Numbered from the stretch's first letter, positions 1-6,021 are shown. The stretch: DNA of 14,145 bases from Peptococcaceae bacterium (GCA_003132605.1 PKYJ01000108.1:1-14145); one strand, 5' to 3'. The notes: a model not told the origin generated them from the letters alone. Program-made: numbers and translations.

Positions 1-44
1 GCCGGTAGTTTGTAACACGCCTGATACATAACCGGGAACTTCAT
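1..44 (-). CDS. 5' end of an unidentified gene, cut by the window edge
   Basis: An ATG at 44-42 on the minus strand is preceded by a clear GGAGG ribosome binding site seven bases upstream. The frame stays open to the window edge, giving about 14 residues (MKFPVMYQACYKLP...). That is too little to identify a family. It lies downstream of yraN on the same strand, where comM- or dprA-like genes often follow, but the residues seen do not resemble either strongly. It may be a real start or a chance ORF. Confidence 0.4.
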   Translation of the reverse strand, partial: MKFPVMYQACYKLP

Positions 45-181
45 ATATTTCCTCCATCCAGGAACCCGATAACCTTACTAGGATCCTACCCGTTCAGGTC
101 GGCAAACGGATTCTTCAAGCCCGATCTTAGCATAAGAGCGTGCTTGATCATATTAGTTTTTGGCATGTATACTGTACACTC

Positions 182-213
182 AACATTTGTTTAGAACGCT
201 CCCTGCAAATGTT
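182..213 (-). terminator. Inverted repeat over the yraN stop codon, possible weak terminator
   Basis: AACATTTG (182-189) and CAAATGTT (206-213) form a perfect 8-bp inverted repeat with a 16-base loop that contains the yraN stop codon. There is no U-tract after it, so it is either a weak terminator or an mRNA 3' stabilising hairpin. Confidence 0.3.
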
Positions 214-550
214 CGATCAGCGGCTCCTGATCGCCCGGGAAAGTGATCGCCACCACATCGAAGCGCAGATCCTGCTCCTTACGGTTGGCAACCATCAGGT
301 AGCACTGCGCCAGGCGTCTGATCTTCACTTGCTTCTTACTCCCCACCGCTTCCTGCGGCAGGCCGTAGCTTGTGCCGCGCCTAGCTTTGACCTCGACGAA
401 GACCATCACCGGCCCATCTAAAACGATCAGATCGATCTCGCCGCTGCGGCAGTGCCAGTTCTTCTCCACAAGGCGGTAGTCCAGGCCTAAAAGAAAATCA
501 AGGGCGATTTGCTCACCCTTGTTCCCGGTATTCTTAGCGCTTCTGGTCAT
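191..550 (-). CDS. yraN: UPF0102 / YraN-family endonuclease-like protein, intact copy
   Basis: A 119-residue protein of the YraN (UPF0102) family, whose fold resembles Holliday-junction resolvases and restriction-type nucleases; its cellular role is not firmly established. Family hallmarks are present: an N-terminal NKGEQIALDFL segment (residues 10-20), the NWHCRSGEIDLI motif (31-42) and the FVEVKAR motif (51-57), which together carry the acidic/Lys residues of the presumed active site. The start was set at ATG 550 because GGTGG lies just upstream and family members begin MTR/M..N.G..GE. The open frame continues upstream to 634 without homology. It is a paralogue of the broken yraN fragment at 2362-2534; the DNA coding for the GEIDLI region is nearly identical in the two copies. 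In most Firmicutes yraN sits directly beside rnhB, so this displaced copy is unusual. Confidence 0.85.
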   Translation of the reverse strand: MTRSAKNTGNKGEQIALDFLLGLDYRLVEKNWHCRSGEIDLIVLDGPVMVFVEVKARRGTSYGLPQEAVGSKKQVKIRRLAQCYLMVANRKEQDLRFDVVAITFPGDQEPLIEHLQGAF

Positions 551-846
551 TACTTTCCACCTTTCCGGGTCAAGTGCTGTGCTATCGAGCCTGCCAATCC
601 ATTGATAAAACATGATCAGAATAGTGCACAGCACACAGGCGCGGGCCGGTTTATGGTAGCACGGATAGTGATCGTGTAACCGACCTTTTTCTTGAATTTG
701 TATGACTAAGAATTGTGCAGGAAGACGTCAATAAACTGCGAAATAACCATATTAAGAAAGTGGATAGTAAGTTAACGTTTAACTAGGTGGGTATGAACAT
801 GTCAAGAGCAGCTACAATACCTCGATAGTATAGTATAAACCGCATT
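551..846. other. Intergenic region, no gene; possible promoter with overlapping palindrome
   Basis: I see no supportable coding region here. On the minus strand TTGACA (800-805) is followed after 17 bases by a poor -10 (TTAAAC, 777-782). This -10 overlaps a perfect palindrome, AGTTAA-CGT-TTAACT (770-784), which could be an operator for yraN transcription. The rest is AT-rich sequence without clear structure. Confidence 0.25.
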
Positions 847-1185
847 TCAAGGGCGGATGTAGCCGAAGCCGTCGTTTTGCTTCTTGGTAAGTTCGCCTGC
901 GCCTGAGGGTACTACAATAGCCTGTGGCAGCATCTCTTCCTTGGTAAGGGTGAAGGCTTTCATGGCATTGGCGCAGGCGGCGAACTTGGCCCCCTTGGCG
1001 GCTAGATCCGCAATCCTGGAGGCGTTCTCGTTGTTGTTGGCGGCCAGCATGGTGATAGCCTCGGCATTTACCACCAGTTCCACTTCCACATTATCCGCTC
1101 CTAGATCGATGAGCAGATTCTCAATGTTCTTTAGTCCTAAACCTACCTTTGTGGTCTCATCTATGTGAAAAACCACTTTATACAC
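847..1185 (-). CDS. DsrE/DsrF-like family protein
   Basis: A 112-residue protein of the DsrE/DsrF (YchN-like) family: small cytosolic alpha/beta proteins, several of which carry or relay sulfur as a cysteine persulfide. The N-terminus MYKVVFHIDE, the segment IENLLIDLGADNVEVELVVN (21-40) and the central KFAACANAM block, with a single conserved-type cysteine at residue 71, fit this family. I chose the GTG at 1185 because a G-rich ribosome binding site lies eight bases upstream and homologues begin MYKVVFH; the frame extends to an ATG at 1242 with no ribosome binding site. The substrate is unknown. It lies downstream of the selenocysteine peroxiredoxin on the same strand, about 200 bp away, which may hint at thiol or sulfur redox chemistry, but co-transcription is not shown. 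Confidence 0.8.
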   Translation of the reverse strand: MYKVVFHIDETTKVGLGLKNIENLLIDLGADNVEVELVVNAEAITMLAANNNENASRIADLAAKGAKFAACANAMKAFTLTKEEMLPQAIVVPSGAGELTKKQNDGFGYIRP

Positions 1186-1241
1186 AAGGACTGCCCCCCC
1201 TGCTTTTTTAGTTTGCCACTTTTGCCGAAATTTTGTAATCA

Positions 1242-1279
1242 TCTTTTACGCGTGCTGATCTCAAATAAAGCGTAAAAGA
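1242..1279 (-). promoter_or_regulatory. 10-bp perfect inverted repeat in front of the DsrE-family gene
   Basis: TCTTTTACGC (1242-1251) and GCGTAAAAGA (1270-1279) are perfectly complementary arms separated by 18 bases. They lie 57 to 94 bases upstream of the GTG start at 1185. There is no U-tract, so an operator or a 5'-UTR hairpin is more likely than a terminator. Confidence 0.4.
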
Positions 1280-1359
1280 CCGTACCAGCCTATTATGCCT
1301 GTTATAAGCCGGTAGTAATACAATTGCTCCCCACCAGTTATTCAAAAATAGATACCCGC

Positions 1360-1375
1360 TATGCCGCCTGGCATA
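1360..1375 (-). terminator. Small hairpin after the peroxiredoxin gene, possible weak terminator
   Basis: TATGCC and GGCATA (1360-1365 / 1370-1375) form a 6-bp hairpin with a 4-base loop just 14 bases past the peroxiredoxin stop. A short T-run follows on the minus strand only after a further nine or so bases, so termination would be inefficient at best. Confidence 0.3.
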
Positions 1376-1388
1376 ACTACCGCTCCAA

Positions 1389-2099
1389 TTAAATCAACTT
1401 AGACATTTCAGGCTTCCAGACCTGCCAGACTTTGCCTACCAGATCTTTGCTCGGCTTAAGCGTTGGCTTGCCAGGCTGCCATCCGGAGGGCATGACTTCA
1501 CCTGTTGCCCGTACGTGTTGGAAGGCGAGAACCTGCCGGAACAGTTCGTCCACATTGCGCCCGACTGGTGGGGTGAGAATTTCCATTGCCTGAATTATGC
1601 CATCCGGGTCAATGATGAATCGCCCCCGAATATTCACGCCCGCCTCCTCATCGTAAACCCCGTAAGCACTTCCGATCATGCCCCCGCTGTCCGATAGCAT
1701 CGGGTATGGCACTCCGCCGGGTAGCATCTTGGAAAGCTCCTCCTCCTGCCAGATCTTATGGCTGAACTGGCTGTCCACACTTATCGAAAGCACCTCCACG
1801 CCCAACGCCTTCAATTCTGGATACTTGGCACCAACTGATGCCAGTTCGGTCGGTCAGACAAAGGTAAAATCTCCTGGATAAAAGCAGAGCACCACCCATT
1901 GCCCCTTGTAATCGGAGACCTTCACTTTTTTGAAATCGCCATCCTTAAAAGCTTTGGCCTCAAAATCGGGTGCAGGTTTGCCAACCTTTGCAGACATTTT
2001 CAATACCTCCTTTTCAATTGGTGCCTGTGCAGAAGCCTGTGACGGAACACCGATTGGTCCGCCAGCGGGACTGACGCATGAAACTGTGTTTTCGGCCAT
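1389..2099 (-). CDS. Selenocysteine-containing peroxiredoxin (AhpC/Prx1 type), in-frame TGA at 1854-1856
   Basis: A peroxiredoxin that reduces peroxides in the cytosol. The frame reads ...VVLCFYPGDFTFV, then TGA, then PTELASVGAKYPEL..., and stays open on both sides of the single TGA. In AhpC/Prx1 proteins the residue at that position is the peroxidatic Cys of FVCPTE, so the TGA very probably encodes selenocysteine. A SECIS-like hairpin follows directly. With the start at ATG 2099 (GGAGGGG upstream) the product is 236 residues and Sec is residue 82. An internal ATG at 1997 has an even better AAAGGAGG site and gives 202 residues with Sec48, which is the usual start of the peroxiredoxin fold (MSAKVGKPAPDFEAKAF). 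The C-terminal resolving-Cys motif (VCP) reads VMPSGWQPG, so that cysteine is missing. Remaining cysteines are in the extension (residue 8) and in VVLCFYP. Automated annotation would likely split this gene at the TGA. Confidence 0.88.
1823..1845 (-). promoter_or_regulatory. Bacterial SECIS-like hairpin for UGA recoding
   Basis: Starting eight bases after the in-frame TGA, ACTGGCATC (1845-1837) pairs with GGTGCCAAGT (1832-1823): nine pairs, one of them a G-U, with one bulged A. The apical loop is AGTT. The loop begins 17 bases after the TGA and has a G in its first two positions, as described for bacterial SECIS elements bound by SelB. The position inside the coding sequence is also as expected. 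Confidence 0.75.
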
Positions 2100-2158
2100 C
2101 GAGCACCCCTCCATACATCCTGACTACACTTAACATAATGACCCAGATACTACTACTA

Positions 2159-2187
2159 CTAATACTAGACTATGCTTATCAAGTCAA
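2159..2187 (-). promoter_or_regulatory. Candidate promoter of the selenoperoxiredoxin gene
   Basis: On the minus strand TTGACT (2187-2182) and TATTAG (2164-2159) are spaced by 17 bases, about 60 bases upstream of the ATG at 2099. The -35 is good and the -10 moderate. A short TAG/TAC trinucleotide run starts at the -10. The IS remnant ends only 10 bp upstream of the -35. I see no PerR-type operator here. Confidence 0.45.
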
Positions 2188-2196
2188 TATGCCCTA

Positions 2197-2347
2197 TGTA
2201 CTGCCCCCACATTTGTCAACACAATCATGCTACTTTTAGTTTTTGATAATACTCAGCTGGCGTTAGGCAACCCAGAGCCGAGTGGGTTAGCGGCATCTTC
2301 CCCAGCGACAGCAATGGGGTGCCCATGAGCGCCCTAAACAAGCTACA
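2197..2347 (-). mobile_element. IS3-family element remnant: transposase C-terminus and one terminal inverted repeat
   Basis: On the minus strand, reading toward lower coordinates, one frame ends HSALGCLTPAEYYQKLKVA followed by TGA at 2227-2225. This closely resembles the C-terminus of IS3/IS150-type transposases (...HxALGYLTPAEY...). Just past the stop lies TGTACTGCCCCCACATTTGT (2197-2216, plus strand), a typical TG-starting IS end. At the other side the sequence ends ...TACA at 2347, and CTA occurs immediately outside both ends (2194-2196 and 2348-2350), which would suit a 3-bp target duplication around an internally deleted copy. The transposase tail is well supported; the outer boundary at 2347 and the duplication are tentative because so few bases are involved. 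Confidence 0.6.
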
Positions 2348-2361
2348 CTACTCTATATTCT

Positions 2362-2534
2362 CTATGTGCAGTTCATCTCAACGAACACCATTACAGTGCC
2401 GTCAATCATGATCAGGTCGATCTCGCCGCTGCGGCAGTGCCAGTTCTTCTCCACCAGTTGGTATCCCAGGCCCAAAAAAAAGAAAGGGCGATCTGTTCAC
2501 CCTTCATCCCGGTGTCTTGTCTCAGCCTGGTCAT
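2362..2534 (-). pseudogene. yraN: Frameshifted and truncated yraN copy beside rnhB
   Basis: From ATG 2534 the frame reads MTRLRQDTGMKGEQIALSFF and then leaves the family frame at a run of eight T (A on the plus strand). Shifting frame there restores LGLGYQLVEKNWHCRSGEID, continuing LIMIDGTVMVFVE, after which homology stops and a TAG follows (EMNCT-stop). Compared with the intact copy at 191-550 it has one homopolymer frameshift and lacks roughly the last 65 residues, including the VKAR half of the active-site motif. Its position directly after rnhB is the normal yraN locus, so this is probably the ancestral gene, broken close to the IS remnant. A sequencing error could explain the frameshift but not the truncation. 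Confidence 0.8.
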
Positions 2535-2578
2535 TGCATCCCATCCCAAATCAGGAGCCTGGTTCCTCTCGATGTTGG

Positions 2579-2690
2579 AAGTTCGAAATGCGATGTTCAC
2601 TTAGGGGGAATTTGCTAACTTCGCAATTGGAATCGCAATTTTTTTCAAAGTTCGATGTTCGATTAGCCTTTCCCTTCGCATCTCGAACCT
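2579..2690. repeat. Imperfect inverted-repeat region rich in TTCGA motifs
   Basis: The arms 2579-2595 and 2674-2690 match as an inverted repeat at 14 of 17 positions. Between and around them lie CGATGTT three times (near 2570, 2590 and 2653), a direct repeat of CGCAATT (2622 and 2634), and several TTCGA words. Base composition differs from the flanking rnhB gene. It may be a decayed short mobile repeat or low-complexity intergenic filler; no gene is visible. Confidence 0.4.
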
Positions 2691-2705
2691 CGATGAGTGG
2701 GACTA

Positions 2706-3380
2706 TCAATCCAGATTCTCCCTGACCCCGTGAAAGGTGCGCCGGTGGATGAAGCAGGGCCCAAACCGGTTCAACGCTTCCAGGTGGTCCGTGGTCGGGT
2801 AGCCTTTATTCTGCTCAAAGTTATACTTGGGGTACAGCCGGCTGTAATAGGTCATGATCGCATCCCTGGTTGTCTTGGCGATGATGGAAGCAGCAGCAAT
2901 GGCCGCGCTTTTGGCATCTCCCTTGATGATCGCGGTCTGTTCAATAGGGATGCCGGGCAGTGCCCAGCCGTCGACCAGCACGTGCTCCGGGCGCAGTTGG
3001 AGGCGGTTCATGGCCGCCCTCATAGCCATGTAGGTTGCCTGGAGGATGTTATGCCTCTCGATCAGCCCGACCGGAATGACGCCCACCGCCCAGGCCGCCG
3101 CCTTCAGCTTGATCTCCCGGGCCAGGACCTGGCGATTCAAGGGAGACACTACCTTGCTGTCATTCAGGCCGCTGATGAGCAACTGCTCCTTCAAGATAAC
3201 CGCTGCCGCCACCACGGGGCCAGCCAAAGGCCCCCGTCCGGCCTCGTCGATTCCCGCCACGAGTTCAATGCCGTCCCGCCAGAGCGCCCGCTCATACACA
3301 TGCAGCCGCAACAGCCGTTCCAATTCCCTGTCCGGCAATAACCGGCCGCCAACCCCTCGCTGATTAGATCCCCTATTCAT
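2706..3380 (-). CDS. rnhB: Ribonuclease HII
   Basis: Cytosolic endonuclease that cuts the RNA strand of RNA-DNA hybrids and removes misincorporated ribonucleotides from DNA. At 224 residues it has the usual length. The signature GIDEAGRGPLAGPV (43-56) supplies catalytic D45 and E46; D137 (LVDGWALP) and D155 (KGDAKSAAIAAASI) complete the acidic site. The C-terminal block NKGYPTTDHLEALNRFGPC is typical of type 2 RNase H. The ATG at 3380 is preceded by GGAGG about twelve bases away and by GGTGAG closer in, so the start is reasonable but not certain. It follows ylqF by 86 bp and is the last intact gene of the conserved operon; the yraN that normally follows is broken. Confidence 0.97.
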   Translation of the reverse strand: MNRGSNQRGVGGRLLPDRELERLLRLHVYERALWRDGIELVAGIDEAGRGPLAGPVVAAAVILKEQLLISGLNDSKVVSPLNRQVLAREIKLKAAAWAVGVIPVGLIERHNILQATYMAMRAAMNRLQLRPEHVLVDGWALPGIPIEQTAIIKGDAKSAAIAAASIIAKTTRDAIMTYYSRLYPKYNFEQNKGYPTTDHLEALNRFGPCFIHRRTFHGVRENLD

Positions 3381-3466
3381 CGCTCACCAATGCCTCCAGC
3401 TCCCCGTCCGCCCGTACCGGCACCGGGCACAGACAAAAGTGCATCGCCAGGCCGGCTGAATGGTGG

Positions 3467-4303
3467 TCAGGAATGGGGCTTCTCCAGGGAGATGCGCCCC
3501 AGCCTGCCGCTGCGAAACTGGTCAAGCAGGAAATCGCTGGCCCGCTGGGTGTCGGGTAGGCCGCTGCTCATCAGGAAACCCTTGGCTCTGGCGATCTCCT
3601 CCAGCGAAAAGGATGCCAAATCAATTTTTAAAACGCTCCCGACAACTGCGGGGTAGCATTCTTTTAAAAAGGCGAGCAACCGTTCGCAAGTTTCTTCCGC
3701 CCCGGAGCCACGGATTTCTACAGAACCGATCGCTCCCAATTTAAACCTGCCATCGGCGCCGACTCTCGAGATCGACATGATACCAGGGGTATCCAGAACG
3801 GAGACTGAATCGTTCAGGTGCACCCATTGCGGTCCCCTGGTCAGACCGGGCCGGGCGCCAGACCGCATGGTCTGGCGCCCGATCAACCTGTTCAGGTAGG
3901 TGGACTTACCGGTATTCGGAATACCGAGCACCGCCACCCGCAAGCCGCGGGGCCGGCGGCCCTTCATTTGCAAAGAGCGGTGCAGTTCCAGCGTCTGAGC
4001 GCCCAGTATCTTCCACAGCTCACGGAAGCCGCCAGCGCTTTTGGCATCCACCGCCACAGTCTCTTTTCCCTGTTCCTTAAAAAAAACAAGCCAGGCCTTG
4101 GTGATCCCGGGATCGGCAAGGTCGGCCTTGTTCAATACCAGCAGGTGCTGTTTATTTAAGATCAGCCTGGCCACGGCCGGGCTGCTGGAAGTTTGGGGAC
4201 AGCGGGCGTCCACCAGTTCACAGATCAGGTCCACCACCTTCAGTTTGGAGGCTATCGCGGCCACCATCTGGCGATGAACATTAACTCCGTTGACTTCTGT
4301 CAC
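3467..4303 (-). CDS. ylqF: Ribosome biogenesis GTPase YlqF/RbgA
   Basis: Circularly permuted GTPase that helps late assembly of the 50S subunit. The motif order G4-G5-G1-G2-G3 is directly visible: NKAD at 58-61, the DAKSAGG region near 86-92, GIPNTGKST (P-loop) at 127-135, the Thr of PGLTRG at 155 and DTPG at 171-174. The C-terminal FLLDQFRSGRLGRISLE is the rRNA-binding tail of this family. At 278 residues the length is normal. One oddity: the usual N-terminal WFPGHMAKA motif is not recognisable; the corresponding segment reads VNVHRQMVAA. Its ATG overlaps the lepB stop (ATGA), so the two are translationally coupled. Confidence 0.93.
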   Translation of the reverse strand: MTEVNGVNVHRQMVAAIASKLKVVDLICELVDARCPQTSSSPAVARLILNKQHLLVLNKADLADPGITKAWLVFFKEQGKETVAVDAKSAGGFRELWKILGAQTLELHRSLQMKGRRPRGLRVAVLGIPNTGKSTYLNRLIGRQTMRSGARPGLTRGPQWVHLNDSVSVLDTPGIMSISRVGADGRFKLGAIGSVEIRGSGAEETCERLLAFLKECYPAVVGSVLKIDLASFSLEEIARAKGFLMSSGLPDTQRASDFLLDQFRSGRLGRISLEKPHS

Positions 4304-4830
4304 TTGATCAGCCTCATTCGCCCCGGCGGCCAGTAGATCAGAAATGCCTTGCCGATGATGTTCCGCTTGGGAAGGGGGCCCCAGTCACGGCTGTCGTCGC
4401 TGTTGTTCCGGTTGTCGCCCATCACAAAATAAGAACCCTGCGGCACGGAAAAGGGGCCGTAGTCGGCCATAACCTCGTGCGGCAGGTAGGGCTCCACAAT
4501 CCGCACCCCGTTGATGATCAGGTTATTGTTGCGGACTTCCACGGTTTCTCCACCGAAGGCGACCAGCCTCTTGATAAAATCCCGCGAGGGGTCGAGCGGA
4601 TAACGGAACACGATGACATCGCCGCGCTGTGGTGGATGAAAGCGGTAGATCAGCATGTTGACGATGATCCGGTCGTTGATAAGCAGCGTCGGCTCCATGG
4701 ATGCCGATGGAATGTAGAAAGGCTGGATGATGAACATCCGGAGCAGCGCCGCCAGGACCACGGCCAGGACAACAGACTCTAAAAGATCCCGCCAGACGGG
4801 CACATTCCCTGTTTCGCTGGGCTGGGTCAA
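4300..4830 (-). CDS. lepB: Signal peptidase I
   Basis: Membrane-anchored serine protease that removes signal peptides from exported preproteins. The 176-residue protein has one N-terminal membrane segment (about residues 16-35), the catalytic Ser44 in PSASMEPTL, the general-base Lys87 in DFIKRLVAFGGE and the GDNRNNSDDSRDWG box near the C-terminus, all in the standard order. The start is a TTG at 4830, six bases beyond the rplS stop, with AAGGAAG as ribosome binding site inside the end of rplS. It sits between rplS and ylqF, a common Firmicutes order that ties ribosome production to SRP-dependent export. Confidence 0.96.
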   Translation of the reverse strand: MTQPSETGNVPVWRDLLESVVLAVVLAALLRMFIIQPFYIPSASMEPTLLINDRIIVNMLIYRFHPPQRGDVIVFRYPLDPSRDFIKRLVAFGGETVEVRNNNLIINGVRIVEPYLPHEVMADYGPFSVPQGSYFVMGDNRNNSDDSRDWGPLPKRNIIGKAFLIYWPPGRMRLIK

Positions 4831-4836
4831 AATAGA

Positions 4837-5181
4837 CTACTTCCTTTCCTTGATGCGGGCAGCCTTACCAACCCGTTCACGCAGGTAATAGAGCCGCGCC
4901 CGCCGGACCCTGCCCCTGCGTACGACCTCGATCTTGTCCAGGCGCGGGGAATGCAGCGGGAAGATCCTCTCGACACCCACACCATAGGATATCCGGCGTA
5001 CGGTGAAGGTCTCGCCGAGGCCACCCCCACGCCTCCTGATCACGGTGCCCTCAAACACCTGGGTCCTCTCCCGGCTTCCCTCGACCACCTTTACGTGTAC
5101 CTTTACGGTATCACCAGGCCGAAAAGGCGGTATCTCCTTCTTCATATAGTCCTGTTCCACCATTTTGATCGTATCTGCCAT
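4837..5181 (-). CDS. rplS: Ribosomal protein bL19
   Basis: 50S subunit protein located at the interface with 30S. The 114 residues include the family blocks PPFRPGDTVKVHVKVVEG, RTQVFEGTVIRRRGGGLGETFTVRRISYGVGVERIFPLHSP and the basic tail RVRRARLYYLRERVGKAARI. I chose the second of two neighbouring ATGs (5181) because it lies nine bases from the AGGAGG site, whereas the ATG at 5187 is too close. The frame is open further upstream but that part is leader sequence holding a promoter and a hairpin. It is preceded by trmD and followed by lepB. Confidence 0.97.
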   Translation of the reverse strand: MADTIKMVEQDYMKKEIPPFRPGDTVKVHVKVVEGSRERTQVFEGTVIRRRGGGLGETFTVRRISYGVGVERIFPLHSPRLDKIEVVRRGRVRRARLYYLRERVGKAARIKERK

Positions 5182-5204
5182 AATCATTAACCTCCTTAAT
5201 ACGA

Positions 5205-5222
5205 GCAGTGCCGGAGCACTGC
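5205..5222 (-). promoter_or_regulatory. Leader hairpin in front of rplS
   Basis: GCAGTGC and GCACTGC form a perfect 7-bp stem closed by a TCCG loop, a UNCG-type stable tetraloop. It begins within about 10 bases of the predicted transcription start and ends about 24 bases before the rplS start codon, close to the AGGAGG. It could stabilise the 5' end or act in bL19 autoregulation; L19 leader RNAs are known in Firmicutes, but I cannot confirm that this is one of them. Confidence 0.55.
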
Positions 5223-5227
5223 CGCTT

Positions 5228-5256
5228 ATTATAGCATAGCAACACCTGATCCACAA
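5228..5256 (-). promoter_or_regulatory. Internal sigma-A-type promoter for rplS-lepB-ylqF-rnhB
   Basis: On the minus strand a perfect -10 TATAAT (5233-5228) lies 17 bases after TTGTGG (5256-5251), about 50 bases upstream of the rplS start and just beyond the trmD stop. The -35 is weak (TTG only), but the spacing and the -10 are ideal. It would allow rplS and the genes after it to be transcribed apart from the ffh operon. Confidence 0.65.
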
Positions 5257-5286
5257 CATTTGCCAAGGTAGGAACTGGGCAGGGGC

Positions 5287-6015
5287 TCAGTCACCCTGCT
5301 CTTCAAAGAGGGTGTCGATTGCCCGCCGGTCGTCCTCGTTCCAGTCAAGATCGCCGAGTAGGTCTGGACGGCGCAGGAATGTCCGCCGCACCGACTGATC
5401 CCGGCGCCAGCGTTCTATTGCCTGGTGGTTGCCGTTCAGGAGAATTTCCGGGACACTCCACTCCCGAAACTGGCGTGGGCGGGTATACTGCGGGTACTCG
5501 AGCATGCCGGCAGTAAACGACTCCTGCTGCAGCGAACTCGGCTCCACTACCCCGTCAACCAGCCGGGCCACACAGTCGACCAGCACGATGGCGGCGGCCT
5601 CGCCCCCGGTCAGGATATAGTCCCCGATGGAGATCTCATCGGTCGCCAGGTGCCTCACCCGCTCGTCAATCCCTTCGTAGTGGCCGCAGATGATCACCAG
5701 GCGCTGCTCCCGCGCCAGTTCCTCGGCCTTGGCCTGTCTTAAAGTTTCTCCCTGCGGGGAGAGCAGGACCACCCGTGTCGCTGGTTCTAGAGCCAGGGAC
5801 TCCAGGCAACTGAACAACGGTTCCGGCTTCAACACCATCCCCGGCCCGCCGCCGAAGGGATAGTCATCCACCTTGTGATGCCTGTCTTCGGAGAACTCTC
5901 TGAAGTCCACGATCTGGACGGAGAGCAGCATCCTGTCGCAGGCGCGCTTGATGATGCTGTTCTGAAAGGGGCCCTCGAACATTTCCGGGAACAGGGTCAG
6001 AATACTAATCTCCAC
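5287..6015 (-). CDS. trmD: tRNA (guanine-N1-)-methyltransferase
   Basis: SPOUT-class enzyme that uses SAM to form m1G37 next to the anticodon, preventing frameshifts. The 242-residue protein shows FGGGPGMV (54-61), LLSPQGE (84-90), CGHYEGIDERV (110-120) and EISIGDYILTGGE (127-139), the trefoil-knot SAM site and dimer interface. The start is GTG 6015, nine bases from AAGGAG, which itself overlaps the rimM stop codon. Order rimM-trmD-rplS is the widely conserved one. Confidence 0.97.
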   Translation of the reverse strand: MEISILTLFPEMFEGPFQNSIIKRACDRMLLSVQIVDFREFSEDRHHKVDDYPFGGGPGMVLKPEPLFSCLESLALEPATRVVLLSPQGETLRQAKAEELAREQRLVIICGHYEGIDERVRHLATDEISIGDYILTGGEAAAIVLVDCVARLVDGVVEPSSLQQESFTAGMLEYPQYTRPRQFREWSVPEILLNGNHQAIERWRRDQSVRRTFLRRPDLLGDLDWNEDDRRAIDTLFEEQGD

Positions 6016-6021
6016 GGGCTG

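Noticed and set aside
166..178. TGTA-TACTG-TACA palindrome downstream of yraN
   Set aside because: Only four-base arms, with no convincing promoter around it; likely chance.
1854..2114. The peroxiredoxin as a pseudogene interrupted by a nonsense codon
   Set aside because: The only stop is TGA, sits exactly at the catalytic Cys codon, the frame is otherwise intact and a SECIS-like hairpin follows; random inactivation would not place all this together.
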